Below, piece by piece: positions 50,582 through 59,880 of a stretch of 64,000 bases of DNA. The translations under genes and the position numbers were made by a program. This DNA comes from Pipra filicauda (lineage: Eukaryota > Chordata > Aves > Passeriformes > Pipridae): positions 1,302,001 through 1,366,000 of the forward strand of contig NW_024104304.1 of NCBI RefSeq assembly GCF_003945595.2. The letters are read 5' to 3'. Each line of letters starts with the position of its first letter. Positions within the stretch are counted from its first letter, which is position 1. The notes beneath the pieces are model-generated. The model saw only the letters and a list, made by a program, of their open reading frames with translations, had not been told where the DNA came from and did no database searches.

Positions 50582-51124
50582 TGCAACAAAAGTCTCTTAG
50601 AACGCTTCCATCAACACTGCCTCTGTACAATCCTAAACATCCGCTGGTCAGACTATGTGACCAACACATCTGTTCTAGAGCAAGCAGCTATCACAAGTAT
50701 TGAGGCCATGCTGCTGAGAACACAGCTGCGATGGGCAGGGCATGTCTCCAGGATGAAGGACCACCGCCTCCCTAAGATCTTGCTTTATGGTGAACTTGCC
50801 ACTGGCTACCGCATGAGAGGAGCCCCGAAGAGGAGATACAAGGGCTCCCTGAAACAACATCTCAGCCTTGGCCATATTGATCAACATAACTGGTCTACTC
50901 TGGCCTCAAATCGGGAGGCCTGGAGACACACCATCTATAACGCAGCTGTCTCCTTTGAGAACACACGCAGGATCACCCTTGAGGAGAAAAGGCAACGCAG
51001 AAAGAACCGTGTCTTGCAGAATATACCATCTAAGGAGTCTTTCTGCTGTGCCTTTTGCAATCGGATATGTCTGTCACGTATTGGCCTCATAAGCCACCAG
51101 CGTGCCTGTAGCAAATGTGGATAG
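50513..51124 (+). pseudogene. RTE ORF2 C-terminus fused by chance to upstream DNA (203 codons)
   Basis: The longest open frame in the window. Residues 1-27 come from flanking DNA and residues 28-203 from the RTE insertion. The element part starts at LLERFHQHC, downstream of the reverse transcriptase active site. It covers the thumb/C-terminal region (EAMLLRTQLRWAGHVSRM at about residues 65-82; PKRRYKGSLKQHL) and ends in a Cys-His knuckle, C179-x2-C182-x12-H195-x3-C199. With no endonuclease or RT palm it cannot be an active transposon protein. There is no promoter or splice evidence for expression. Whether a host transcript reads through it is unknown. Confidence 0.85.
50582..50594 (+). repeat. 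Target-site duplication, left copy (RTE insertion)
   Basis: TGCAACAAAAGTC, identical to 51196-51208. The first two bases can also be read as part of the ATG tail on the right side, so the duplication is 11-13 bp. Confidence 0.95.
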
Positions 51125-51158
51125 AGCCTTCCCAAATCTTCGTTCGTGAAGCCCAGCC

Positions 51159-51195
<37 letters not shown>
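50595..51195 (+). mobile_element. RTE-type non-LTR retrotransposon, 5'-truncated insertion
   Basis: A 601-bp insertion bounded by a perfect 11-13 bp duplication. It holds the last ~175 codons of an RTE-clade ORF2, a 3' UTR of only about 34 bases and a tail of ATG units. These three traits (truncated 5' end, very short 3' UTR, microsatellite tail rather than poly(A) or CR1 octamers) are typical of RTE elements. The coding part has no stop before its natural TAG at 51122-51124, so the copy is relatively young. It is about 84% identical in protein to the 57 kb copy by my count. In birds the known RTE family is AviRTE. Assignment to it is likely but not verified. Confidence 0.92.

Positions 51196-51197
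<2 letters not shown>
51159..51197 (+). repeat. (ATG)13 microsatellite tail of the RTE insertion
   Basis: Thirteen perfect ATG units directly follow the AGCCC 3' end of the element. They are the 3' tail generated during target-primed reverse transcription in RTE elements. The homologous point in the second copy is short and decayed (CTATGAAT near 57729-57736). Confidence 0.97.
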
Positions 51198-51208
51198 CAA
51201 CAAAAGTC
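51196..51208 (+). repeat. Target-site duplication, right copy (RTE insertion)
   Basis: TGCAACAAAAGTC, a perfect match to 50582-50594, immediately after the ATG tail. Confidence 0.95.
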
Positions 51209-51430
51209 AGAATAAGGCCTGTCAAAATATCTGTGTACACATAAGTGTCTTGAGGACAAGAGGAAACAATAACTGAACATTTGCTGAACCTCATAACTGA
51301 ACATCAGTCATACAGTCTAGTCAGTAATGATATTGGGGTTTAGAGATGTCACAAGAACTAATAGTTTTTGCAGCAGAAAGTAACAGACAAAATTACTATG
51401 TCTCAATTAAAAGAAATCAACCTAGCAAGG

Positions 51431-51861
51431 TGAGGAGACAATGAAGAAGGGAGCTGAAGCAGCTGAGCAGGCACTGCTGGGTTGATGTATAACCAGGAGT
51501 ATTGTCTTAAAGAAGTTCATAAGGCAGTCACTCAGAACTTTGGGGGCTCCAGGCAAAGATGACTGCCAGAGACTCTTGGTGAAGCCCCTCAGAGACCTTA
51601 TAAGGATATGTATATATGCTAAAAAATGTTGGGAAACGTCATAAACATGTAACAGGAATGTGGGGAACAAAAATAAATAATCAAGTAAAGCAAACATATA
51701 AGCTGTACTGAAGGTACCTCTGTGTGCACTTTGGTGAACTGATTCCCAGGGCACGCAGCATGCTGTGACCACGCAGCACGTTGTAATAAAAGAATGCCTG
51801 GGTTCTCAAACTAACAAATTGAGTCTTAGACATTTCTTTTAAGTGCTGATTTTAGGCAACA
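51431..51861 (+). mobile_element. Probable LTR remnant (ends uncertain)
   Basis: An ATATAAG box at 51696-51702 is followed 83 bases later by AATAAA (51785-51790), then a T-rich U5-like tail ending GGCAACA at 51861. That spacing fits the U3-R-U5 layout of an LTR. The TG start at 51431 is only a candidate, and no target duplication is evident. The 116-codon minus frame inside (51422-51772) is not recognised as a protein. Confidence 0.4.
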
Positions 51862-51883
51862 GTAACATTTACTCTCATTTAGT

Positions 51884-52340
51884 CAAAATTTTGCTCTGAT
51901 TAAAGCAATCTGCCTCAGAGCCTCACACTGCTTTTGCAAGGGGTTAGCAATAGCAGAGCTGCTGCTCAAGGGAGGATGAGCCAGGAGTTGAGTGAGGGCA
52001 GCGCTGGCATGAGCAGGAAATGTGACATTACTGACCAGGCCAAAATTGAGCAGGACTGGTTTGGTAATGGGAAAAGGTCCATCCACAGTGCTAGACAAGG
52101 TGAGGTAATGAGTCATGTTCAGGGGCCAGCCAAGAGAAGCTGGAGACAAAACTGGAAATGTGGCTATGGAGGACCCAAGGGCTGTCTAGAAGGTAGGTCC
52201 AGGGACCGGTCCTGCTGCAGCACCTCTGGCGCAGGGACTGGTGGCCCTAGGCTGGGCTGACATGGGATCCTGGGCTGTGGGCAGGGTCGGTGAAGGCCCT
52301 GGAGGTCTGCACAGGGACAGACATGTTCCTGAGAGCTTGA
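51884..52340. other. GC-rich unassigned block
   Basis: Sharp rise in GC against AT-rich flanks, with GGTCCAGGGACCGGTCC and CAGGGACTGGTGGCCCTAGG segments. A plus frame of 108 codons (51934-52260) and a minus frame of 88 codons (51883-52149) are open but anonymous. It could be an internal ERV leader following the LTR-like block, or an unrelated island. Confidence 0.3.
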
Positions 52341-55300
52341 CTAAATATCACCTCACTCTGTTGACAATTGTTTTGATTGTATCTAAGCTATTCTCAGTGT
52401 TTATTCTCTGAATGTTTCTAGCTGAAAAGGGATTCAATTTTTTTACTATGAATGGAGAAGACCAATACCAAACATTTGATCTGAACTTTCACGAGAAAGT
52501 TACAACTCCGAGTCCTGCATTTAAAAGCACTCTTCTTTGTCATTAGATTATATGATAATCCTAATGATGTTTCTATAATTGTATGGTTAGTAGTGTAACT
52601 CCATTTTGAAATGGGCCTTAAGTGTGGATTAATCACTTAAAAAATCCACTTCTTCCTGTTATTGAACTATTATATATTATGTATACCACATTTGGAGCTT
52701 AGTCCGTATTCCTCTCCAGGGGCAGGACCCTATGTCATGATAATGTCAGTGTTGGGCTTTGAAAACCTTAATTCTATATTGGAAAAGGCTGTAGAACAGG
52801 AAGACAACATAGATGGCAGTGGACATAATATAACCAGATAGGTTCATCACCCTCCACTCAGCTTGCCATGCCCCCACTTGCCAGCTTCTGAACCAGAGTT
52901 CAGACCAAGGAAGAGGAGGTACTGTGCAATGAGCTTGCTGAGCTGCAGTGCCAGTATTTAGAAAGGGATAGGGAATGCTTTATCTGAACTCAATTTTTTT
53001 AAATCCAGAAATAGTCCAACTTACTTTCCTTCAAGTACTAAATAGTAGAAATAACTATTTGAAGAGGCAATTTCTTGTTCAATTCATTTGTCCCTTGTCC
53101 CTTCAGCTAGGTAAATTCTCTGTGGATTGTTCTGAATTTGTATCACAAATAATTTTTAATGTGTTTATGCTTCATTTTCCAAATATACAATAAAATACTT
53201 TGTGTGATAGACAAACCCCAACATTTCATGTTTTCCAACTTCGTGCAATACTTCTGATATGAACAGAAGCACTTCACAGAATTTCTGTGTCATACAGCAA
53301 GGAATCCACTTTTACTATTAATAAGGATGAGACTGTAAGTGGCACTTGCATGTTTAAAACTTTAATAACCAAGCAGAATCCAGAAGGAGACAAGGTTTGG
53401 AGGAGAAAAGCATATAAATTTTGGTGTTTCTTTCAGGAGAAACAGGGAGAATAATACAATTCTGATGTTCCCATTAGAAAAGAGGAAAGATTTTTTTTCC
53501 CATCCTGTGTGTATGGGATACACTTACACTATTGCAGGGTCAGAAGATTTTCTTTGTGTGTGGAGGACGAAATTACCCGAGCAAGTTTTTGTTCTAAAGG
53601 TGGAACATTTACAAAATATAGAGACTGAAAAGAGGGGAATGTAAGTCAGCATAAGAGAATAAACTAATTATGGCTGACTGGATCTTGAATATTTATAATG
53701 CAGCCAGTAGCAGCTCCCTTTGGGCCCCTTGTTTACCATGACTGTTGAATTTATATGCCCTGACACGACACATAGTTCTGAAAAGAGCTATGTGCATAAC
53801 ATCAGATATGGCTGGAATACTTAGAGGCTTCATCCACTAAGGCTATGTCTTTCTAAAAGAGACAGATTTGGGTATCTTTCCTGCTGAAAGTGTTTAGGAT
53901 GAATATCTAAAAAGGAAAATGCAGGAGGCTAAAAATGAGACCTAACATTTTGACAGAAAGGTTGACTTTTTCCACCCAGATTACGCCAGTTTTTGCCTGG
54001 AAACCATTTCAAGGCACTAATCTCAACAGCCTGTTGGACCCCACATCACTTTCCCTCATCACTGAAATATGATACAGAAAGCAGCATTTCGTCTTTGAGA
54101 GCCAGTACAAAAGCAGGGTTTGCATCAATGGCAGAATTGATGTCAGAAACAGATTGAAATGAAACTCTGCCTTGGTATGAGATCAAGCATCGTGCATCTT
54201 CAAACAGGATTTATGAACGATTGTTCATCCAGGTGGCAAGTGAAATCTCTTTTCCCACTCCCTTACTATGTATGGAGTAAATTGCCAACAAATCTTCTCG
54301 TGTGGCCTTTTAAAAGTTGGGAGGACCAAGCAGGGGGGAAAGTATCTAAAAATAACCTTTGAAAAAGAATAGCTTTGAAAAATGTAGTTACGACATGATT
54401 TCACAACAGATTCAACTGATGAGAGATTGTGCTGTCAGAAAGCTCTTTCACCCACAGTTTCTTCAAATACAGCCAGGCCAGACATTGAGCTGGAAGGAAA
54501 TCATAGAGATCTCTGAAAGCAGAACAGTATTATTTGTAAGTAATGTCATGAATGACCTGTGCTGAGCTAAAATTCTGGGGTGAGTGTTGTATTTTGGAGG
54601 CTTTGGCTCATCACGCATCCCAGGCATCATATGCAGGGTGGCTGATGAGGATGTTCTATTTGCAAACCATTTGATTCATGGCTATGAGGAAGTGAATGGC
54701 ATTCCAGCCCGTGCTGTTCAGGTAATGAGTGGAAGAGAAAGTAGAGCCTCCTCTCTCTTCTCCTTCATCTCCTCCTCAAACAGGCCCAGAGGATGAGTGG
54801 AGATGCTTTCAAAGGTGGGTGATTTACTCTAGATGTGCAGAGTGAGCTTGTGATGGGCAGATTTAGCAACTGCTTACAGGTATAGTGGTGGTAAATAGCA
54901 TCTGTCTGGGCAAAAGTATGAGTGAAGAGGGGTTATGAGGAGCAATCAACTGGCTGGTGGGCTTTGGGGTAGCAAGGTAGCGTGCCACTGCTGATCAGAT
55001 GCTGCAGCCCCACAGCTGTGTGGGTGACAGAACCAGGGACGGACTGCACACATGCATGTTTTTACTGTAGTTTAGCAAGCACACTTGATGATACGGTACT
55101 GTTTTTGTATATATGCCCTTGGAAGTGTGACTTTTTCCAAACAGCCTTCAGAGAGAGTGTTCTGTCATCCGAGATTTTTATATTTTTGCTGGCAATTACC
55201 AAAAGCCCTTCAACTGAAACAAACACTGTCCTTCATAGGTTTAAACGTGGGTGAAGTCATGAAATTTTAAACTGATTTTATTTTAAATTATGTTTAAAAA

Positions 55301-56675
55301 GAGGACAAAGGTGTAAAAATCTGACGCAAAGATATCTCTTATGCTACCCGTGTTGTAAAAGTAGCCTGCAAGTTTCTATTCTTGGCAGAAGGTTCATGAA
55401 GCATATTCACAAAGAAGGAAATATTTTACCACTTCACTGTGTTAAAAAGTTTGCCTATTCCTTTCTGATTCATCAAGATAGTTCAACGAACAGGCTTAAG
55501 GCTCAGGATACTAAAAACTCCTATGAACAGTCAGGGGAAAAATGAGTCAAGAAAAGACAATGGACATTGCTAAAATGAATCCTTAGGATAGAAGGATGGG
55601 TGCCTAGCACAGATATGTTGTGCAAGACTTTTGGCATTAGCATTTTTCATTTATGCTTTAATAATGTCACATCACATTTAAAATCTTCTAAGCATACAAT
55701 GTGAAATAGTTTACATCCAATACAAAATCATATCAACACTTTTAGAGGATCCTGCTGGATGAGGAGATGACCCTGGGACTCTGTGTGCTAGCTCTATGGA
55801 GTGCTGCATGCTTCTCAGCACGTCGTGACATTTCTGGGACAGCACTGACCTGCTACCTATGGCTGAGGATGCATCTCAAGTGGCCATAAAATATAACTCT
55901 TTCCTGAGGGCACTTTGAAAAAAAACCAAACAGATAGTTCAGTACATTTCCAGTTAAAAAAAAAATTAAAATTTTGCCTTTTTTTTTTTTCTAAATAACC
56001 AGATAAAAAGGGGAAAGGTAAAATGTAAAGCAATGAAAAGTAGAATCATAATCATTGCTTATTGTATATGTCTTGGGAGAAGAGAAAAACAATACATGCC
56101 TTCCAATGTGAGAAGCAGAAGTATCAGAGACATAAGCTATCTCATTTTACCAGTGTAGTCCAATTTACCAAAAGAAAAACCCTTCTGCATTTCACTGAAA
56201 GTGGAAGGAGGTTAGTATTTCTCATGAGTGGATGTGAAATCATCTAGCTAGACTTTTTTCTCCAAAATTATATTTTCCTGCATAAAAGTAGAGAATGGTG
56301 TTCTGTAATCCAGTTAAAATAGGAGGTATTTTAGATGGCAATGATCCTATGGAATCTGATTCAGAGACAGACACCTATGTGGGCAGGGTTGTTACCACTT
56401 GAAGCCTCAGCTCTGGCTCATGGTATTAGAGAGGTGGCACACTCACTTGCAGTATTAGCAGAAAGGTCAACTATTTTGTAGAAATAGAATATAGCCCACA
56501 GTTTCACTCAAGAAATGTTAGACATTTCCAGGTTTAGAAGAGATAGCTTGTATTGTTTGCTTGTACTGGTTGGTTTGTCAGCCTTGTTCTCCAAAATTTC
56601 CACTCTGTCACCAGTGCATAAGACTCACAAAATTATTTATTTATTCAAACAGTGCATTTCAAATACTACCACATC
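52341..56675. other. Single-copy DNA, no gene seen
   Basis: Anonymous AT-rich sequence between the two RTE copies. Frames of up to 90 codons are short and unlike known proteins. Confidence 0.5.
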
Positions 56676-57736
56676 TTGACTGCACCTAAGGCGACTGAAG
56701 GTCTACACCAAGACCTAAAACCATCTTATCCGGGAGCTGCTTTATGCTGATGACGCCGCCCTTGTGGCCCACACAGAAGCAGCCCTGCAGCATTTAACAT
56801 CCTGCTTTGCAGATGCTGCTGAGTTCTTTGGGCTGGAAGTCAGCTTAAAGAAGACAGAAGTTCTCTATCAACCTGCACCTCAGGAAGTCTTCCATCATCC
56901 CCATATCACCATTGGCAAATCAGAGCTCAAATCAGTCCAGCAGTTTACTTACCTAGGTAGCCTCATCTCCTCGGATGGTAAGATTGACGGAGAGATAGAC
57001 AACAGGTTAGCAAAGGCATATAGTGCCTTTGGAAAGCTTCATAAAAGAGTTTGGTGAAATAAACACCTGAAGAAAAGTACAAAGATCAGTGTTTACAGAG
57101 CCATAGTGCTGTCTACTCTCTTATATGGTTCCAAATCATGGGTCATCTACCGCCACCACCTGCCTCTCCTAGAACGCTTCCATCAACGCTGCCTCTGAAC
57201 AATCCTAAACATCCACTGGTCAGATTATGTGACCAATACATCTGTTCTAGAACAAGTAGCAGTCACAAGTATTGAGGCCATGTTGCTGAGAACACAGCTG
57301 CGATGGGCAGGGCACATCTCAAGGATGAAGGACCACCGCCTCCCTAAGATCTTGCTTTATGGTGAACTTGCCGCTGGCTGCCACAAGAGAGGAACCCCAA
57401 AGAGAAGATACAAGGACTCCCTGAAACAACATCTCAGCCTTGGTCATATTAATCAACATAACTGGTCTACTCTGGCCTCAGATCAGGAGGCCTGGAGACA
57501 CGCCATCTATAACGCTGCTGCTTCCTTTGAGAACACACGCGGGATCACTCTTGAGGAGAAAAGACAATGCAGAAAGAATCGTGTCTTGCAGAATATAGCA
57601 CCTAAGGAGTCTTTCTGCTGTGCCTTTTGCAGTTGGACATGTCTATCTCGTATTGGCCTCATTAACCACCAGCGTGCTTGTAACAAACGTGGATAGAGCC
57701 TTCCTAAATCTTCGTTTGCGAAACCTAGCTATGAAT
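56676..57736 (+). mobile_element. RTE-type non-LTR retrotransposon, longer 5'-truncated copy
   Basis: Same family and orientation as the 50.6 kb insertion. It retains about 1.06 kb, from an LRRLK segment before the RT active site through the ORF2 stop at 57694-57696 to a ~34-base 3' UTR. It ends in a worn CTATGAAT tail. The 5' break near 56676 is approximate and no clean target duplication is visible, which fits an older age than copy 1 or a decayed tail. Because the two copies share the 3' UTR but end differently at 5', they are separate insertions rather than a duplicated block. Confidence 0.9.
56680..57696 (+). pseudogene. RTE ORF2 reverse transcriptase, palm to C-terminus, few stops
   Basis: One frame runs from about 56680 to the terminal TAG at 57694 without a frame shift. 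Nonsense codons interrupt it: TAA at 56716, TGA at 57055 (where the family has a tryptophan run) and TGA at 57196 (copy 1 also differs from the expected Arg here). The active-site box reads ELLYADDAALVAHT at about 56734-56775 with both Asp present. EVSLKKTEVLYQPAP (about 56836-56880) and QQFTYLGSLISSDGKID (about 56938-56990) follow. The C-terminal half, 57229-57696, is open for 155 codons. It ends in the same Cys-His knuckle as copy 1 (CAFC then HQRAC). The endonuclease and RT fingers are missing, so it is a dead fragment. It is the only RT in the window with an intact catalytic pair. Confidence 0.9.
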
Positions 57737-58930
57737 ATTCTACTCAAGATTTATCCCTTCCCCGAAAGATGAGTGACATTATATTTTACTGGCTATTCCA
57801 GCAGCAGAAATCAGGCAGAACGTGTGGAATTGTTATGCTTTCTGAAATATGTTAACTATAGCTGCATTCTGGATTTCATTCCACACACTGCATAGGCAAG
57901 CTCCTGCATGCTTTTCAAAGAAAACAAGGCAGACAATTGCTCACTTCTGAACCACAATGCAGTGCTTATTTTTGCTCTCATTTTACATCCCAGGAGTAAA
58001 AAGAAACTCTTCAATTCATTACTGAAGTGTGCTAGATGTTTGTTTACTTTAATCAGATGAAAGGATGATATTTCAAAAGTTTGTACCCATATATTCCAAT
58101 TCTGTAGAGTTTCTGCTGCTGAAAGGCTGTGTGTTGGCTTTGGGGATAAAGCAAATCATATGCTTTCTGCTTGGCTGTTTATCATTCATACAGTCTTTCA
58201 TTGTCAGAATTCCCTGAACCAACTAAGTGTTTATAACTGCTTATTTAAGACTGCTTTTTAGGGTCCTCAGTATAGCACAAGAATATGTTATGGTTGTGAC
58301 TACTCTAATGCATTAGTTCCTGAATCTTATTATGGGTTGAATGTTTTAAATGTTTTTTTCTTTCATCTTCTTCAGCTGTGTCGGTAGTAATTTCCAGTTT
58401 ATTTTCTAGGGGCTATTAGACAACCTACTGAAATAAGACATAGTGAAGTTAATTCTCATTCTAAATGCAATACATTTTAAAATCAATTTCAGTGTTTTCA
58501 TATGGGAAAAAAATAGAAGCATAGCAATACCCTTCACCTTTAAAATGTAAAAATTCATGTAAAAATTTCAAAGTGCATCTTTACTTTTAGACACAAAATA
58601 TCTGTCTGAGGAACTAAATTTCAGTGTTGTCACATACCTATTTCACTAAGAAAGGCAGGATGTAAAGATCACCCAGATATACAAGGAGGATGAAGCCAGC
58701 TGTATAATGAGTGTAAGAAACTGTGGCAATATTTCAAGGTTAAATGTATTGTACTTTGTAAATCCATTATACCTCTTGAAAGTTGCACTTTTGCTTTGCA
58801 TATGTTCTCTGTGTTTATTGTGTCGCATGACTCCTGAACATTCAAGAAAATGGAGTTTGACACGATTGTGAAGAAAGATACAGCAAGAAGGTGTCTTTTA
58901 CCTCTGTGGCATAGGTGTACACTTAACAAA
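57737..58930. other. Single-copy DNA, no gene seen
   Basis: AT-rich and anonymous. A 98-codon minus frame at 58669-58965 runs into the CR1 terminus and is not a recognised protein. Confidence 0.5.
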
Positions 58931-59880
58931 CCATAGAACATACCATAGAATGGTTTGGGTTGCAAAGAATTTCTTCTGTATATCTAATCTAAACCTACCC
59001 TCTTTCCTTTGAAAGCCATTCCCCCTGTCCTGTCACTATTTGCCCTTGTAAAAAAGTCCATCTCTAGGTTTCTTGCAAGCGCTCTTTAAGTACTGAAAGG
59101 CTGCTATAGGTCTCCCTTCTCCAGGCTGAAAAACTCCAGTTCTCTCAGCTTGTCTTCACTGGAGAGGTTCTCCAGCCCTCTGATCATCTTTGTGGCCTCC
59201 TCTGGACCTGTTCTAACAGGTCCATGTCCTACTTATGTTGGGGTCTCCAGAGCTTGATACAATTCTCCAGGTGGAGTCTCAAGAGAGCAGAATAGAGAGA
59301 CAGAATCTCCTTCCTTGACCTCTTGATACAGCTCAGGACACTGTTGGCCTTCTGGGCTGCCTGTGCACATTGATGTGTCATGTTCAACTTGTCCTCAACC
59401 AACACCCCAAAGTCCTTCTCCTCAGGGCTGCTCCCAGTCCATTCTCTGCCAAGCCTGTATTTGTGCTCGGGATTGCCCCAACCCAGGTGCAGGACTGTGC
59501 ACTTGGCCTTGTTGAACTTAATGATGTTTACACATTTCCACCTCTCAAGCCTGTCAAGGTCCCTCTGGATGGCATCCCTTCCCTCCAACCTATCACTGCA
59601 CCACACAGCTTGGTATAGTCAGCAAACTGTTGAGGGTGCACTCAATCCCACTGTCCATGTCACTGACAAAGATGTTAAACAGTGCCAGTCCCAATACCAA
59701 CCTCTGAGCAATGCCACTGTCACTGCTCTCCACTTGGACGTTGAAGCTGTTGACCACAACACTTTGAATGCAACCAATTTTGCAATTCTTTGTCCCTCTG
59801 TTAAATCCATATCTCTCCAGTTAGAGACAAGGATGTTACGAGGGACAGTGTCAAATGCTTTGCATAAATATTAGATAAGC
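58931..59880 (-). mobile_element. CR1 LINE 3' half (RT palm to terminus)
   Basis: Plus-strand start CCATAGAACATACCATAGAATGG is the CR1 terminal repeat in reverse. On minus, from 59880 down, the ORF2 order is readable. KAFDTVPRNIL (end of motif A) lies at about 59833-59865. The active-site region near 59610-59640 is frame-shifted. The tail [18 protein letters not shown] runs into an open 125-codon frame at 59229-59606, covering [32 protein letters not shown] and [11 protein letters not shown]. 5' truncated near 59880, about 950 bp. Moderately decayed. The plus frames over it (59370-59874) are shadows. Confidence 0.95.

Noticed and set aside
50675..51304. Minus-strand frames over the RTE copy, including Ser-rich and Ile-rich runs
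   Set aside because: Antisense shadows of the RTE ORF; the Ser and Ile runs are the ATG tail read on the other strand.
50595..57736. The two RTE copies as one segmental duplication
   Set aside because: They have different 5' breakpoints and unrelated flanks, and copy 1 has its own target duplication, so they are independent insertions.
59370..59874. Plus frames of 82 and 164 codons
   Set aside because: Antisense shadows of the minus-strand CR1 ORF2.
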